In this document: one piece after another, positions 47,931 to 55,926 of the stretch
How the letters are laid out: each line of letters begins with the position of its first letter
Position numbering within the stretch: position 1 is the first letter of the stretch
Assembly: GCA_003220495.1 (NCBI GenBank)
Contig: QHSP01000037.1
Coordinates: 1 to 64,000, forward strand
DNA: 64,000 nucleotides
Direction: 5' to 3'
DNA from: Candidatus Rokuibacteriota bacterium
GTDB lineage: Bacteria; Methylomirabilota; Methylomirabilia; Rokubacteriales; CSP1-6
Program-made: the position numbers and the translations under genes
Notes under the pieces: generated by a model
Seen by the model: the letters and a program-made list of their open reading frames with translations, nothing else
The model's database searches: none
What the model was told of the DNA's origin: nothing

Positions 47931-49519
47931 GGTCGCACCTCCGTGTACTGGCCGTCGCGCAGCAGGCGCCGCAGTATCTTGCCCGAGGCCGTCTTGGGGA
48001 TCTCGGCGACGAACACGAAGCGGCGCGGCCGCTTGAAGCTCGCGAGGTCGCCGCTCGTCCGGCAGTGATGATCGAGCGTCTCCGCCGTCAGCGCGCCGGC
48101 GGGCACGACGAAGGCGACCACTCGCTCGCCCCACTTCTCGTCGGGCTCCCCAATCACCGCCACGTCCCTCACGCCAGCGTGGCGGGCCAGCACGTCCTCG
48201 ACCTCGACCGGATGGATGTTCTCGCCACCGCTGATGATCATGTCGTCGACGCGCCCGGCGACCCAGAGGTCGCCCTCCGGGTCGATCCAGCCCATGTCGC
48301 CCGTGAAGTACCAACCCTCGCGCAACGCCCTCGCGTCGGCGTCGGGGCGGTTCCAGTACCCGGCGAACGCTTCGTCCGACTCGAGGCTCGCGATGATCTC
48401 ACCTTTGACCCCGGGGCCCGCGATCTCGTCTGGCCCGACGCGCCGCTCGGCGCTGGCGACGACGACCCGCAACGCCGAGTGGATCCCCGGCCGGCCCGCG
48501 CAGCCGGGCTTGGTGCGCACGTCGGGATGGATCGAGAACGTGTAGATCTCGGTCGAGCCGTAGTGGTTCACGAAGACGTCGGGACGGAACGTCTTCGCGC
48601 ACGCCTCGGTGAGCGGCGCCAGCATCGGCGCCCCGGCGTAGGCGAGCTTGCGTACGGAGGACACGTCGCTTCGCGTCAGCTCTGGAGCGTGCGTCAGCTC
48701 CCAGAATAGCGTCGGGATCAGGTAGAGCGCGGTGAGCCGCTCGTCAGCGATCAGCTGGAGCGCGCCCTTGCTCGACCAGTCGGGCTGGCAGACAAAGCAG
48801 CCGTTGACTGCCGCCAGACTGGTCAGCGCGTGAATCCCCATCGTGTGATAGAGCGGCATGACGCCCAGCGTGCGCTCGCCCCACGTGTAACCGCACTGGA
48901 TCACGTGCGCCATCGCACCCGCGTAGTGGTTTTTGTGCGTGCGCGGTACTCCTTTCGGACGCCCCGTTGTTCCGGACGTGTAGAGAATCAGCGAGAGATC
49001 ACTCTCGCTTGGCGGCTCGGGGAGGGGGGCGGCGGGGGGCGGGGGGGTCCCACTTCGCCGCACGGCACCCCCCCGCCCCCCGCCGTCCCCCTCCCCGAGT
49101 ACGTCGTCGAAGGACATCGATCCGGTCGGTGGTGCGTCGCCGACGAACACGAGATCGGTCAGGGTGCCGCGCGCGGCTTCGCGCATAGGGCCGGAAGTCG
49201 AGTCTTCGAACAGCGCGATGCGCGCGCCGGAGTCTTCGAGCAGGTAGCGGAGCTCGTTCGCCGCCAAGCGAAAATTCACGGGGACGGCGACACTGCCGAG
49301 CTTCTGAAGCGCCCAGTAGGCGATGACGTGCTCGAGGCGATTACGGAGGACGAGCAGCACGCGCGCGCCGTGTGCGACGCCGAGCCGGGCGAATCCCCGG
49401 GCCACCGCGATCGCGCGCGCGTCGAGCTCGGCGTACGTGAGCCGCCGCCGGCCGTCGACGACGGCCTCGGCGTCGGGTCGGCGGAGCGCGGCGCGCGCGA
49501 GGAGGGCCCCGAGCGTCAC
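47927..49519 (-). CDS. AMP-dependent acyl/aryl-CoA synthetase
   Basis: GTG start; LILYTSGTTGRPKGVPRTHKN, NHYGSTEIYTFS, GWYFTGDMGW, PKTASGKILRRLLR. Confidence 0.9.
   Translation of the reverse strand: MTLGALLARAALRRPDAEAVVDGRRRLTYAELDARAIAVARGFARLGVAHGARVLLVLRNRLEHVIAYWALQKLGSVAVPVNFRLAANELRYLLEDSGARIALFEDSTSGPMREAARGTLTDLVFVGDAPPTGSMSFDDVLGEGDGGGRGGAVRRSGTPPPPAAPLPEPPSESDLSLILYTSGTTGRPKGVPRTHKNHYAGAMAHVIQCGYTWGERTLGVMPLYHTMGIHALTSLAAVNGCFVCQPDWSSKGALQLIADERLTALYLIPTLFWELTHAPELTRSDVSSVRKLAYAGAPMLAPLTEACAKTFRPDVFVNHYGSTEIYTFSIHPDVRTKPGCAGRPGIHSALRVVVASAERRVGPDEIAGPGVKGEIIASLESDEAFAGYWNRPDADARALREGWYFTGDMGWIDPEGDLWVAGRVDDMIISGGENIHPVEVEDVLARHAGVRDVAVIGEPDEKWGERVVAFVVPAGALTAETLDHHCRTSGDLASFKRPRRFVFVAEIPKTASGKILRRLLRDGQYTEVRP
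49016..49099. repeat. G-rich/C-rich 33-bp near-perfect inverted repeat with 18-nt loop inside acyl-CoA synthetase CDS
   Basis: Left CTCGGGGAGGGGGGCGGCGGGGGGCGGGGGGGT vs reverse complement of 49067-49099, 32/33 identical. Confidence 0.95.
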
Positions 49520-50544
49520 GAGACCAGCAGGACCTTCCCCTTGTTCTTGCGATCCAGCACGTGCTGCACGGCGGCGCGCGCGTCCTTCAGCGGGAACGCG
49601 CGGTCGACGACCGGGCGGAGCTGTCCCCGGACCACGTGGTCGAGGACCGTTTTCAGCTCGACGATCGAGCCCAGATTGGTCCCGAGGATCCTGAGGTTCT
49701 TCGAGTAGACGTGCCGCAGGTCGAGGCGGCCCCAGTGGGTATCGTGGGAGCCGATCGTGACGAGCTTGCCGAGCCGGGTCAGCGCGTAGACCGATCGCTC
49801 GAAGGTGTCGCCGCCGATGTGCTCGACGACCACGTCGACCCCGCGCTTGCCGGTCCACTTCTTCGTCTCCTCGACGAAATCTTGCGTGCGGTAGTTCACG
49901 ACGTGCTCGGCGCCGAGTGCCTTGGCGAACTCCACCTTGTCGTCGGAGCCGACCGTCGTGATGACCCGGGCGCCGCAGAGGCGCGCGATCTGGATCGCCG
50001 CGCTGCCCACGCCGCTGCCGGCGGCCTGGACCAGCACGGTCTGTCCGGGTCGGAGCTCCGCCTGCGCCACCAGCGCGTGCCACGAGGTGAGCATCGCGAG
50101 CGGCACCGCGGCGCCCGCCTCGAACCCGATCGCCTCGGGCAGCGGCAACACGTTGGCCGCCGGCGCCTGGACCAGCTCGGCGTAGCCGCCGTCCTTGTGG
50201 GCGCCGAGGTACCCGTAGCGCACGCACACCGTCCGTTCGCCGAGCAGGCAGTACTCGCAGCGGCCGCACGCGAAGCCGGGAAAGATGATCACGCGCTGGC
50301 CGCGCGCGAGGCCGGTCACGCCGGCTCCCGTCGCCTCGACCGTGCCCGTCACTTCGCAGCCGTTCACGTGGGGCAGCCCCTCGGGCGGCGGGAAGCGACC
50401 GTCCAGCAGCAGCATGTCCACCTGGTTGAGCGCGCACGCGCGCACGCGGATCAGCGCCTCGCCGGCTCCGATCGTGGGATCGCGATAGTCCTCGTAGAGG
50501 ATCTTCTCGGCGCCACCGTGCTCCCGGAAGAGCGCGGCCTTCAA
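49516..50544 (-). CDS. Zinc-binding (MDR) dehydrogenase
   Basis: GCEVTGTVEATGAGVTG, CGRCEYCLLGERTVC, VLVQAAGSGVGSAAIQIARL. Confidence 0.92.
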   Translation of the reverse strand: MKAALFREHGGAEKILYEDYRDPTIGAGEALIRVRACALNQVDMLLLDGRFPPPEGLPHVNGCEVTGTVEATGAGVTGLARGQRVIIFPGFACGRCEYCLLGERTVCVRYGYLGAHKDGGYAELVQAPAANVLPLPEAIGFEAGAAVPLAMLTSWHALVAQAELRPGQTVLVQAAGSGVGSAAIQIARLCGARVITTVGSDDKVEFAKALGAEHVVNYRTQDFVEETKKWTGKRGVDVVVEHIGGDTFERSVYALTRLGKLVTIGSHDTHWGRLDLRHVYSKNLRILGTNLGSIVELKTVLDHVVRGQLRPVVDRAFPLKDARAAVQHVLDRKNKGKVLLVS

Positions 50545-51866
50545 AACGGCACCTCCGTCCGCTCGTCGCGAACGCGACGAGCCTTGTGGTCCCAGCGCGG
50601 GAGCGACCCCGGCTCACCGATGTCGACCGTGACGCGAATCCCGAGCCCGATCCTGAGATCGTCGGCGAGCTTCGCCTGGAGCGTGCCGCGATCGCCGAGC
50701 GAGAGCGACGGCGACGGATCGATGCGGATCAGGATGTCGTCGAGTCCTTCGAGCCGCCGGAGGACGATCTGGAACTCGTCGACGTCCGCGTGCGGCCGCA
50801 CCAGCTCTTCGACGCGCCGGGGATAGACGATCACCCCGCGAATCTTCTTCATGTCGTCGAGCCGCCCGAGCACACCGCCCTCGAACGCGGTCAACGTGCG
50901 CCCGCACGGGCAGCGCCGATCGGCCAGCTGGACAATGTCGCGCGTCCGGTAGCGAAGGAGCGGCATCGCCTTGCGATAGAGGCTCGTGAACACCAGCTCG
51001 CCGCGCTCGCCCGGCTTGACCGGGCGCCCGTGCTCGTCGAGCACCTCGGGATAGCAGTAATCCTCGTTCACGTGCGTGAGCCCCGAACGCGCCTCGCACT
51101 CGAAGCCCCACGCCGCGATCTCGGTCAGCCCCGGCAGGTCGTACGCGCGGGCCCCGAACGCCGCCTCGATCTTCGCCCGGGTAGCCGGAATGGACGCGCC
51201 GGGCTCGCCGGTGTGCCAGGTGATCCGGATCTTCGTATCCTTCGCGAGGTCGATACCTTTCTTCGCCGCGGCCTCACCTAGGAAGAGCGCGTACGATGGC
51301 GTGCAGCCGAGCACCGTGATCGGATAGTTCAGGAGCGCATCGATCCGCTGGTCGGTCGAGAGACCGCCGACCGGGAAGACGAGGCAGCCGAGATCCTGCG
51401 CGGCGTAGAAGCCGGACCAGTAGCCGATCCACGGACCGTACGAGAAGGCCGCCATCACGACGTCCGACTTGCGCACGCCGAAGGCGAAGAGCGCGCGTGC
51501 GTAGGAATGATAGAAGCCGTACCAGTCCTCTCGCGTGTCGAGGAACGCGAGCGGCCGGCCCGTCGTGGCCGAGGTCATGTGGATGCGGAGCACGTCGTCG
51601 AGCGGCACGGCGAGGACGTCCCCCCACGGCGGCTTCTCCGCCTGGTTTTCCTTCAGCTCGTCCTTGGTCGTGAAGGGTAGCTTCGGAAGGTCGTCGAGCG
51701 TGCGGACGGCCGCCGGCTTAATGCCGGCCGCCTCGAGCTTGCGTCGATAGAACGGGCTCGCCGCCGCGGCGTGAGCCAGCTGCTCGCGCAGGCGCCGTGT
51801 CTGCACCCGCGCCATCTCGGCGCGTGACGCGCGCTCGAAACGCGGCTCGAGATAGCGGGAGGGCAT
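50541..51866 (-). CDS. Phenylacetate-CoA ligase family protein (second PaaK-like paralogue)
   Basis: MTSATTGRPLAF, YDLPGLTEIAAWGFEC, RYRTRDIVQLADRRCPCGRTLTAFEGGVLGRLDDMKKIRG. Confidence 0.88.
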   Translation of the reverse strand: MPSRYLEPRFERASRAEMARVQTRRLREQLAHAAAASPFYRRKLEAAGIKPAAVRTLDDLPKLPFTTKDELKENQAEKPPWGDVLAVPLDDVLRIHMTSATTGRPLAFLDTREDWYGFYHSYARALFAFGVRKSDVVMAAFSYGPWIGYWSGFYAAQDLGCLVFPVGGLSTDQRIDALLNYPITVLGCTPSYALFLGEAAAKKGIDLAKDTKIRITWHTGEPGASIPATRAKIEAAFGARAYDLPGLTEIAAWGFECEARSGLTHVNEDYCYPEVLDEHGRPVKPGERGELVFTSLYRKAMPLLRYRTRDIVQLADRRCPCGRTLTAFEGGVLGRLDDMKKIRGVIVYPRRVEELVRPHADVDEFQIVLRRLEGLDDILIRIDPSPSLSLGDRGTLQAKLADDLRIGLGIRVTVDIGEPGSLPRWDHKARRVRDERTEVPF

Positions 51867-51877
51867 GCGATGTCGGG

Positions 51878-52318
51878 TCAGGCGGTCGTCAGCAGCTCGC
51901 CCATCCGGTTGAAGAACTGATCGGCCATCATCTTCGAAACGCCGCCGAGCATCCGCTGGCCGACACCGGCGATGAGCCCGCCGATCTGGACGTCCGCGCT
52001 GTATGCGACGCGCGTGCCACCGTCGATCTCCGTCAGGGTGATCACCGTATCGGAGCGGACGAATCCCGGCCCGCCGCTTCCCTCGGCGCTCAGGCGATAG
52101 GACTCGGGCGGCTTCTTGTCCAACAGCCGCACCTTGCCCTCGAAGGTCCCCTTCACCGCGGCCACGCCGATCTTGAGCGTCGCCTTGTACTCGTCGGAGC
52201 CGACCAGCTCGAGCTTCTCGCAGCCGGGGATCGCCTTCTGGAGTGTCACGGGATCGAGAAAGGCATTCCAGACCTTCTCGCGTGGCGCCTTCACCTCGTA
52301 CGAGCCTTCAAGCTTCAT
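51878..52318 (-). CDS. CoxG/SRPBCC family protein
   Basis: MKLEGSYEVKAPREKVWNAFLDPVTLQKAIPGCEKLELVG...FFNRMGELL. Confidence 0.9.
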   Translation of the reverse strand: MKLEGSYEVKAPREKVWNAFLDPVTLQKAIPGCEKLELVGSDEYKATLKIGVAAVKGTFEGKVRLLDKKPPESYRLSAEGSGGPGFVRSDTVITLTEIDGGTRVAYSADVQIGGLIAGVGQRMLGGVSKMMADQFFNRMGELLTTA

Positions 52319-52372
52319 CGGTAGCTCTCCTTACTAGAGAATGTCGCGCGGAGTCAAGGCGCGACCGGCCGC

Positions 52373-53572
52373 TCACGCGAGCCGCGTCAGGGCCGCCGCC
52401 ATCCGCGACAGGCCGTCGCTGATGAGCGCCGCGCTGGTCGCGTACGACAGCCGCACGTGATCGTCCGAGCCGAAGTCGACGCCTGGCACGACGGCCACCT
52501 TCGCCTCCTCGAGGAGGAACGCGGTCACGTCGAGGGAGCCCTTGAGGATCTTCAAGCCCTCGGCGGATCTCCACGCTCGTCCGAACAGTCCGGAGACGTT
52601 CGCGAACGCGTAGAACGCGCCCTTCGGCATGACGCAAGAGACGCCGGGCAGCGTGTTGAGCCCCTGCACGATGAGGTGGCGGCGCCGGTCGAACTCGCCG
52701 GCCATCTTGGCGACATCGTCCTGGGGTCCGGCGAGCGCCTCGACGGCGGCCCACTGGGCGACCGACGACGGGTTCGACGTCACCTGGCTCTGGACGTCCG
52801 TCATGGCGCGAATGAGCTCGCGCGGGCCGGCGGCGAAGCCGATGCGCCAGCCGGTCATCGCGTACGCTTTCGAGCACGTGTTGATGGTCAACGTGCGCGC
52901 CTGGATCTCCGGGCCGAGACCGGCGATCGACACGTGCCGCCCCTCGAACGTGAGCGCCTCGTAGCACTCGTCGGACACGACCAGGAGCTTGCGCTCCACG
53001 GCGAGCGCGGCGACGGCGGCCAGCGCCGCCGGAGAGAACACGGCGCCCGTCGGATTGTTGGGGCTGTTCAGGATGATCGCCTTCGTCCGCGGCGTGAGGG
53101 CCGCGCGCAGCCGCTCCGGGTCCAGGTCGAAGCCGGTTCGCTCCTGGGTCGGGACGGCGACCGGCACCGCGCCGACGAGCCGCGCCTGCTCGGGGTAGGA
53201 GACCCAGAACGGGCTCGGCACGAGGACCTCGTCACCCGGATTCAAGAGGGCCACGACCATGTTGAACAGCGTGTGCTTGGCGCCGCACGAGATCAGAACG
53301 TCCGCCGGCTCGTAGGCGAGGCCGTTGTCGCGCTTGAATTTGCCGCAGACAGCGGCCCGCAGCTCCGGGACGCCGCCGACCTCGGTGTACTTCGTGTGGC
53401 CCTGGCGCATCGCCTGGATCGCCGCGTCCTTGATCCGCTCGGGCGTGTCGAAGTCAGGCTCACCCGCGCCGAACGAGATCACGTCGACGCCGCGACGGCG
53501 AAGCTCACGCGCCTTCGCCTGCACGGCGAGCGTCGACGATGGGGCAAGCGTCTTCAAGCGATCGGCCAGCAC
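52373..53572 (-). CDS. Pyridoxal phosphate-dependent aminotransferase (aspartate aminotransferase type)
   Basis: ISFGAGEPDFDTPERIKDAA, NSPNNPTGAVFS, INTCSKAYAMTGWRIGFAAG. Confidence 0.93.
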   Translation of the reverse strand: MLADRLKTLAPSSTLAVQAKARELRRRGVDVISFGAGEPDFDTPERIKDAAIQAMRQGHTKYTEVGGVPELRAAVCGKFKRDNGLAYEPADVLISCGAKHTLFNMVVALLNPGDEVLVPSPFWVSYPEQARLVGAVPVAVPTQERTGFDLDPERLRAALTPRTKAIILNSPNNPTGAVFSPAALAAVAALAVERKLLVVSDECYEALTFEGRHVSIAGLGPEIQARTLTINTCSKAYAMTGWRIGFAAGPRELIRAMTDVQSQVTSNPSSVAQWAAVEALAGPQDDVAKMAGEFDRRRHLIVQGLNTLPGVSCVMPKGAFYAFANVSGLFGRAWRSAEGLKILKGSLDVTAFLLEEAKVAVVPGVDFGSDDHVRLSYATSAALISDGLSRMAAALTRLA

Positions 53573-53603
53573 GGCGTGGCTCCTTCGGCGGCGGACCGCC
53601 GCG

Positions 53604-54089
53604 TTACTTGGGAGGGTACTTCTCGGCCAGTCGCTTCTCGACGATCGGCGGCACCATGCCGGCTACCGACGTGCCGAAGCTGGCGACTTCCTTGATCAGG
53701 CGCGAGGAGATGTACGTGTACTTCTCGTGGGGCATCAAGAAGACGGTCTCGACGGTGCTGCGCAGCTTCCGATTCATCAGCGCCATCTGGAACTCGTATT
53801 CGAAATCGGAGACGGCGCGGATCCCGCGCACGATGCAGTCGGCGCGCTCGCGCGCCACGAGGTCGATCAGGAGCCCGTCGAAGGCGACGATACGAAAGTT
53901 GCTGAGATCCGACGTGGCCTCGTCGATCATCTCGAGCCGCTCCTTCACGGAGAAGAGCGGTTGCTTCGACGGATTGGCGACGACCGCGACGATGAGCTCG
54001 TCGAAGATTTGCAGGCTACGCTGGATGACGTCGACGTGACCGTTGTGGATGGGATCGAACATGCCGGGATAGACGGCGCGTTTGGCCAC
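53604..54089 (-). CDS. coaD: Pantetheine-phosphate adenylyltransferase
   Basis: AVYPGMFDPIHNGHVDVIQRSL, VRGIRAVSDFEYEFQMALMNRKL, YTYISSRLIKEVASFG. Confidence 0.96.
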   Translation of the reverse strand: MAKRAVYPGMFDPIHNGHVDVIQRSLQIFDELIVAVVANPSKQPLFSVKERLEMIDEATSDLSNFRIVAFDGLLIDLVARERADCIVRGIRAVSDFEYEFQMALMNRKLRSTVETVFLMPHEKYTYISSRLIKEVASFGTSVAGMVPPIVEKRLAEKYPPK

Positions 54090-54098
54090 GGCGGTAGG

Positions 54099-54650
54099 CT
54101 ACCCTCCGGCTCGAAAGAAAGTCAAGGTCGTCTCCCCGAAACGACGGTCGCGAAAGGCGCGTAATACGCCGCATTCTTGAAGACGTCGCTTGGTCGGGTG
54201 TTGCGCGATGACAAGCCCCTCCGGCGCGAGCAGCGCGCCCCCGCCCAGGGTCGCGAGGGTGCGCTCGCCGTCGTCCGTGGCGTAGGGGGGGTCGAGGAAG
54301 ACGATCTCGAACCTCCGCGCCTCACCCGCCAGTCGCCCGAGCTGCCGGGTGACGTCGCCGCGGACGACGTGCGTCCGGGGCTCGAGGTCGAGCGTCCGGA
54401 TATTCTCGACGAGCGCCTCGAGCGCCCGTGGATCGCGCTCGACGAAGGTCGTGTGCGCGGCCCCACGCGAGAGCGCCTCGAGCCCGACGCCGCCCGCCCC
54501 GGCGAAGAGATCGAGGACGCGCGCGTCTGGCAGCCGGGGCCCGAGCGTGTCCATCAGCGCGATGCGCACCTGGTCGGCCGTCGGCCGCGTCGTCGCGCCA
54601 CGCGGCGTCACGAGCCGCCGGCCCTTCAGCGCTCCCGCGATCACGCGCAC
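54099..54650 (-). CDS. rsmD: 16S rRNA (guanine(966)-N(2))-methyltransferase
   Basis: VRVIAGALKGRRLVTPRGATTRPTADQVRIALMD, FAGAGGVGLEALSRGA, FLDPPYATDD; GTG start inferred. Confidence 0.92.
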   Translation of the reverse strand: MRVIAGALKGRRLVTPRGATTRPTADQVRIALMDTLGPRLPDARVLDLFAGAGGVGLEALSRGAAHTTFVERDPRALEALVENIRTLDLEPRTHVVRGDVTRQLGRLAGEARRFEIVFLDPPYATDDGERTLATLGGGALLAPEGLVIAQHPTKRRLQECGVLRAFRDRRFGETTLTFFRAGG

Positions 54651-54754
54651 GCCGACCGGAGGGGGCGATCGACCGGGGGGCGTCGCCTTCGCGTCATGAC
54701 GCGGGGAAGGTAGCACACGGGCCGGTGGCCCGCCGCGCGACCGCGGTAGCCGGG

Positions 54755-55189
54755 TCAGACAGACGGAGGGGGTGGAGCTTTCAGCGCCAGCAGCGCGACG
54801 ATCCCGGAGAGGTTGTCCCGAGTGACCGGCTTCTCGATGTGGTACTGGAACCCCGCGCGCAAGATGCTGGCCCGGTGCTCAGGACCGGTGAACCCGGTGA
54901 GAGCGGCGGCCGGCGTCGCGCCTCCGCGCTCGAGCGGCAGACTGCGAACCTTGCCGATCAGCCAGTAGCCGCCCTTGTCGGGCATCGCCAGCGCGCTTAC
55001 GAGGACCTCGGGGCGCTCGCGCTCGAGCGTCGCCAGCGCCTCCTCGGCCGTCTCGACCGCCGTCACCGTGGCGCCGGCGTCCTCGAGCATCGCCGTGACC
55101 ACTGCACGGATGTACGGAGAACTGTCGACCAGGAGAACTCGTACGCCTCCCAGGTACACGCGATCAGACGAAGAACGGTTCGCGCTCAT
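54755..55189 (-). CDS. Receiver-like protein lacking the phospho-acceptor Asp
   Basis: VRVLLVDSSPYIRAVVTAMLEDAGATVTAVETAEEALATLERERPEVLVSALAMPDKGGYWLIGKV..IEKPVT. Confidence 0.8.
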   Translation of the reverse strand: MSANRSSSDRVYLGGVRVLLVDSSPYIRAVVTAMLEDAGATVTAVETAEEALATLERERPEVLVSALAMPDKGGYWLIGKVRSLPLERGGATPAAALTGFTGPEHRASILRAGFQYHIEKPVTRDNLSGIVALLALKAPPPPSV

Positions 55190-55206
55190 GCGCGTTACTC
55201 TACTCC

Positions 55207-55620
55207 TCAGGCTTGAGCGGCGCCTGACAGCGCGTGACGCACTGCCTCCACGACCTCGCGGACTCCATAAGGCTCGCCAAAGATGATCTCGATCACGCCC
55301 GACGCTCCCACAGCCGCGTCCAGCGCTTCCTTGTCCGTAGTGGTGAGGATCCAGGCCCGCTTGTTCAGACCGTGGGTCTGCTTCAGGAGGCGCAGGAAGT
55401 TCCAGTGTCTCTCGAAGGGCAGGGGGAGGTCGTACACGATCACCTGCGGGTCGTGCGCCTCCAGGAAGGCGATGAGATCCAGGGTGCCGTCCTGAATGTC
55501 GGCCAGTAGCGCGGTGACGGTCGTCAGCCCTTCGCCCTCGAGGGCCTCGCAGAGCGCCTGCATGTACTCCGTATGGGAGTTGAAAATCGCCACCGATGTC
55601 CCCGTCGTCGAACTGGACAT
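55207..55620 (-). CDS. Atypical (pseudo)receiver-domain protein
   Basis: VAIFNSHTEYMQALCEALEGEGL...VIVYDLPLPFERHWNFLRLLKQTHGLNKRAWILTTTDKEAL; REC-like secondary-structure pattern. Confidence 0.65.
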   Translation of the reverse strand: MSSSTTGTSVAIFNSHTEYMQALCEALEGEGLTTVTALLADIQDGTLDLIAFLEAHDPQVIVYDLPLPFERHWNFLRLLKQTHGLNKRAWILTTTDKEALDAAVGASGVIEIIFGEPYGVREVVEAVRHALSGAAQA

Positions 55621-55645
55621 GTAGATCGCGCCTTTCCCGGCCTGG

Positions 55646-55681
55646 AGAGCTAGATTCCAGGGCAGAGCTAGATTCCAGGGC
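55646..55681. repeat. Perfect 18-bp tandem duplication AGAGCTAGATTCCAGGGC x2
   Basis: 55646-55663 and 55664-55681 identical. Confidence 0.97.
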
Positions 55682-55926
55682 CGAGCCGTGGCAGCGAGAC
55701 CTGCCGGGGCGATTGGGAGTGTTCGAGGAGCTACCAGGCGGGCGGCCTGCGGAGACCGTCAGGGGAGCGAGGGGTGCACCTCACTGCACCTCGCGACATC
55801 CGGTCGCAGCATTCAGCGGACACGCCGTCAGGGCTCCCCGGCCCGGAAGGCGCATCACCAGCTTCACCTACTGCTTAAACGCTGGACCTCTCGGGTGCCG
55901 GTGTCAACACATATTCGGGCGCGTGC

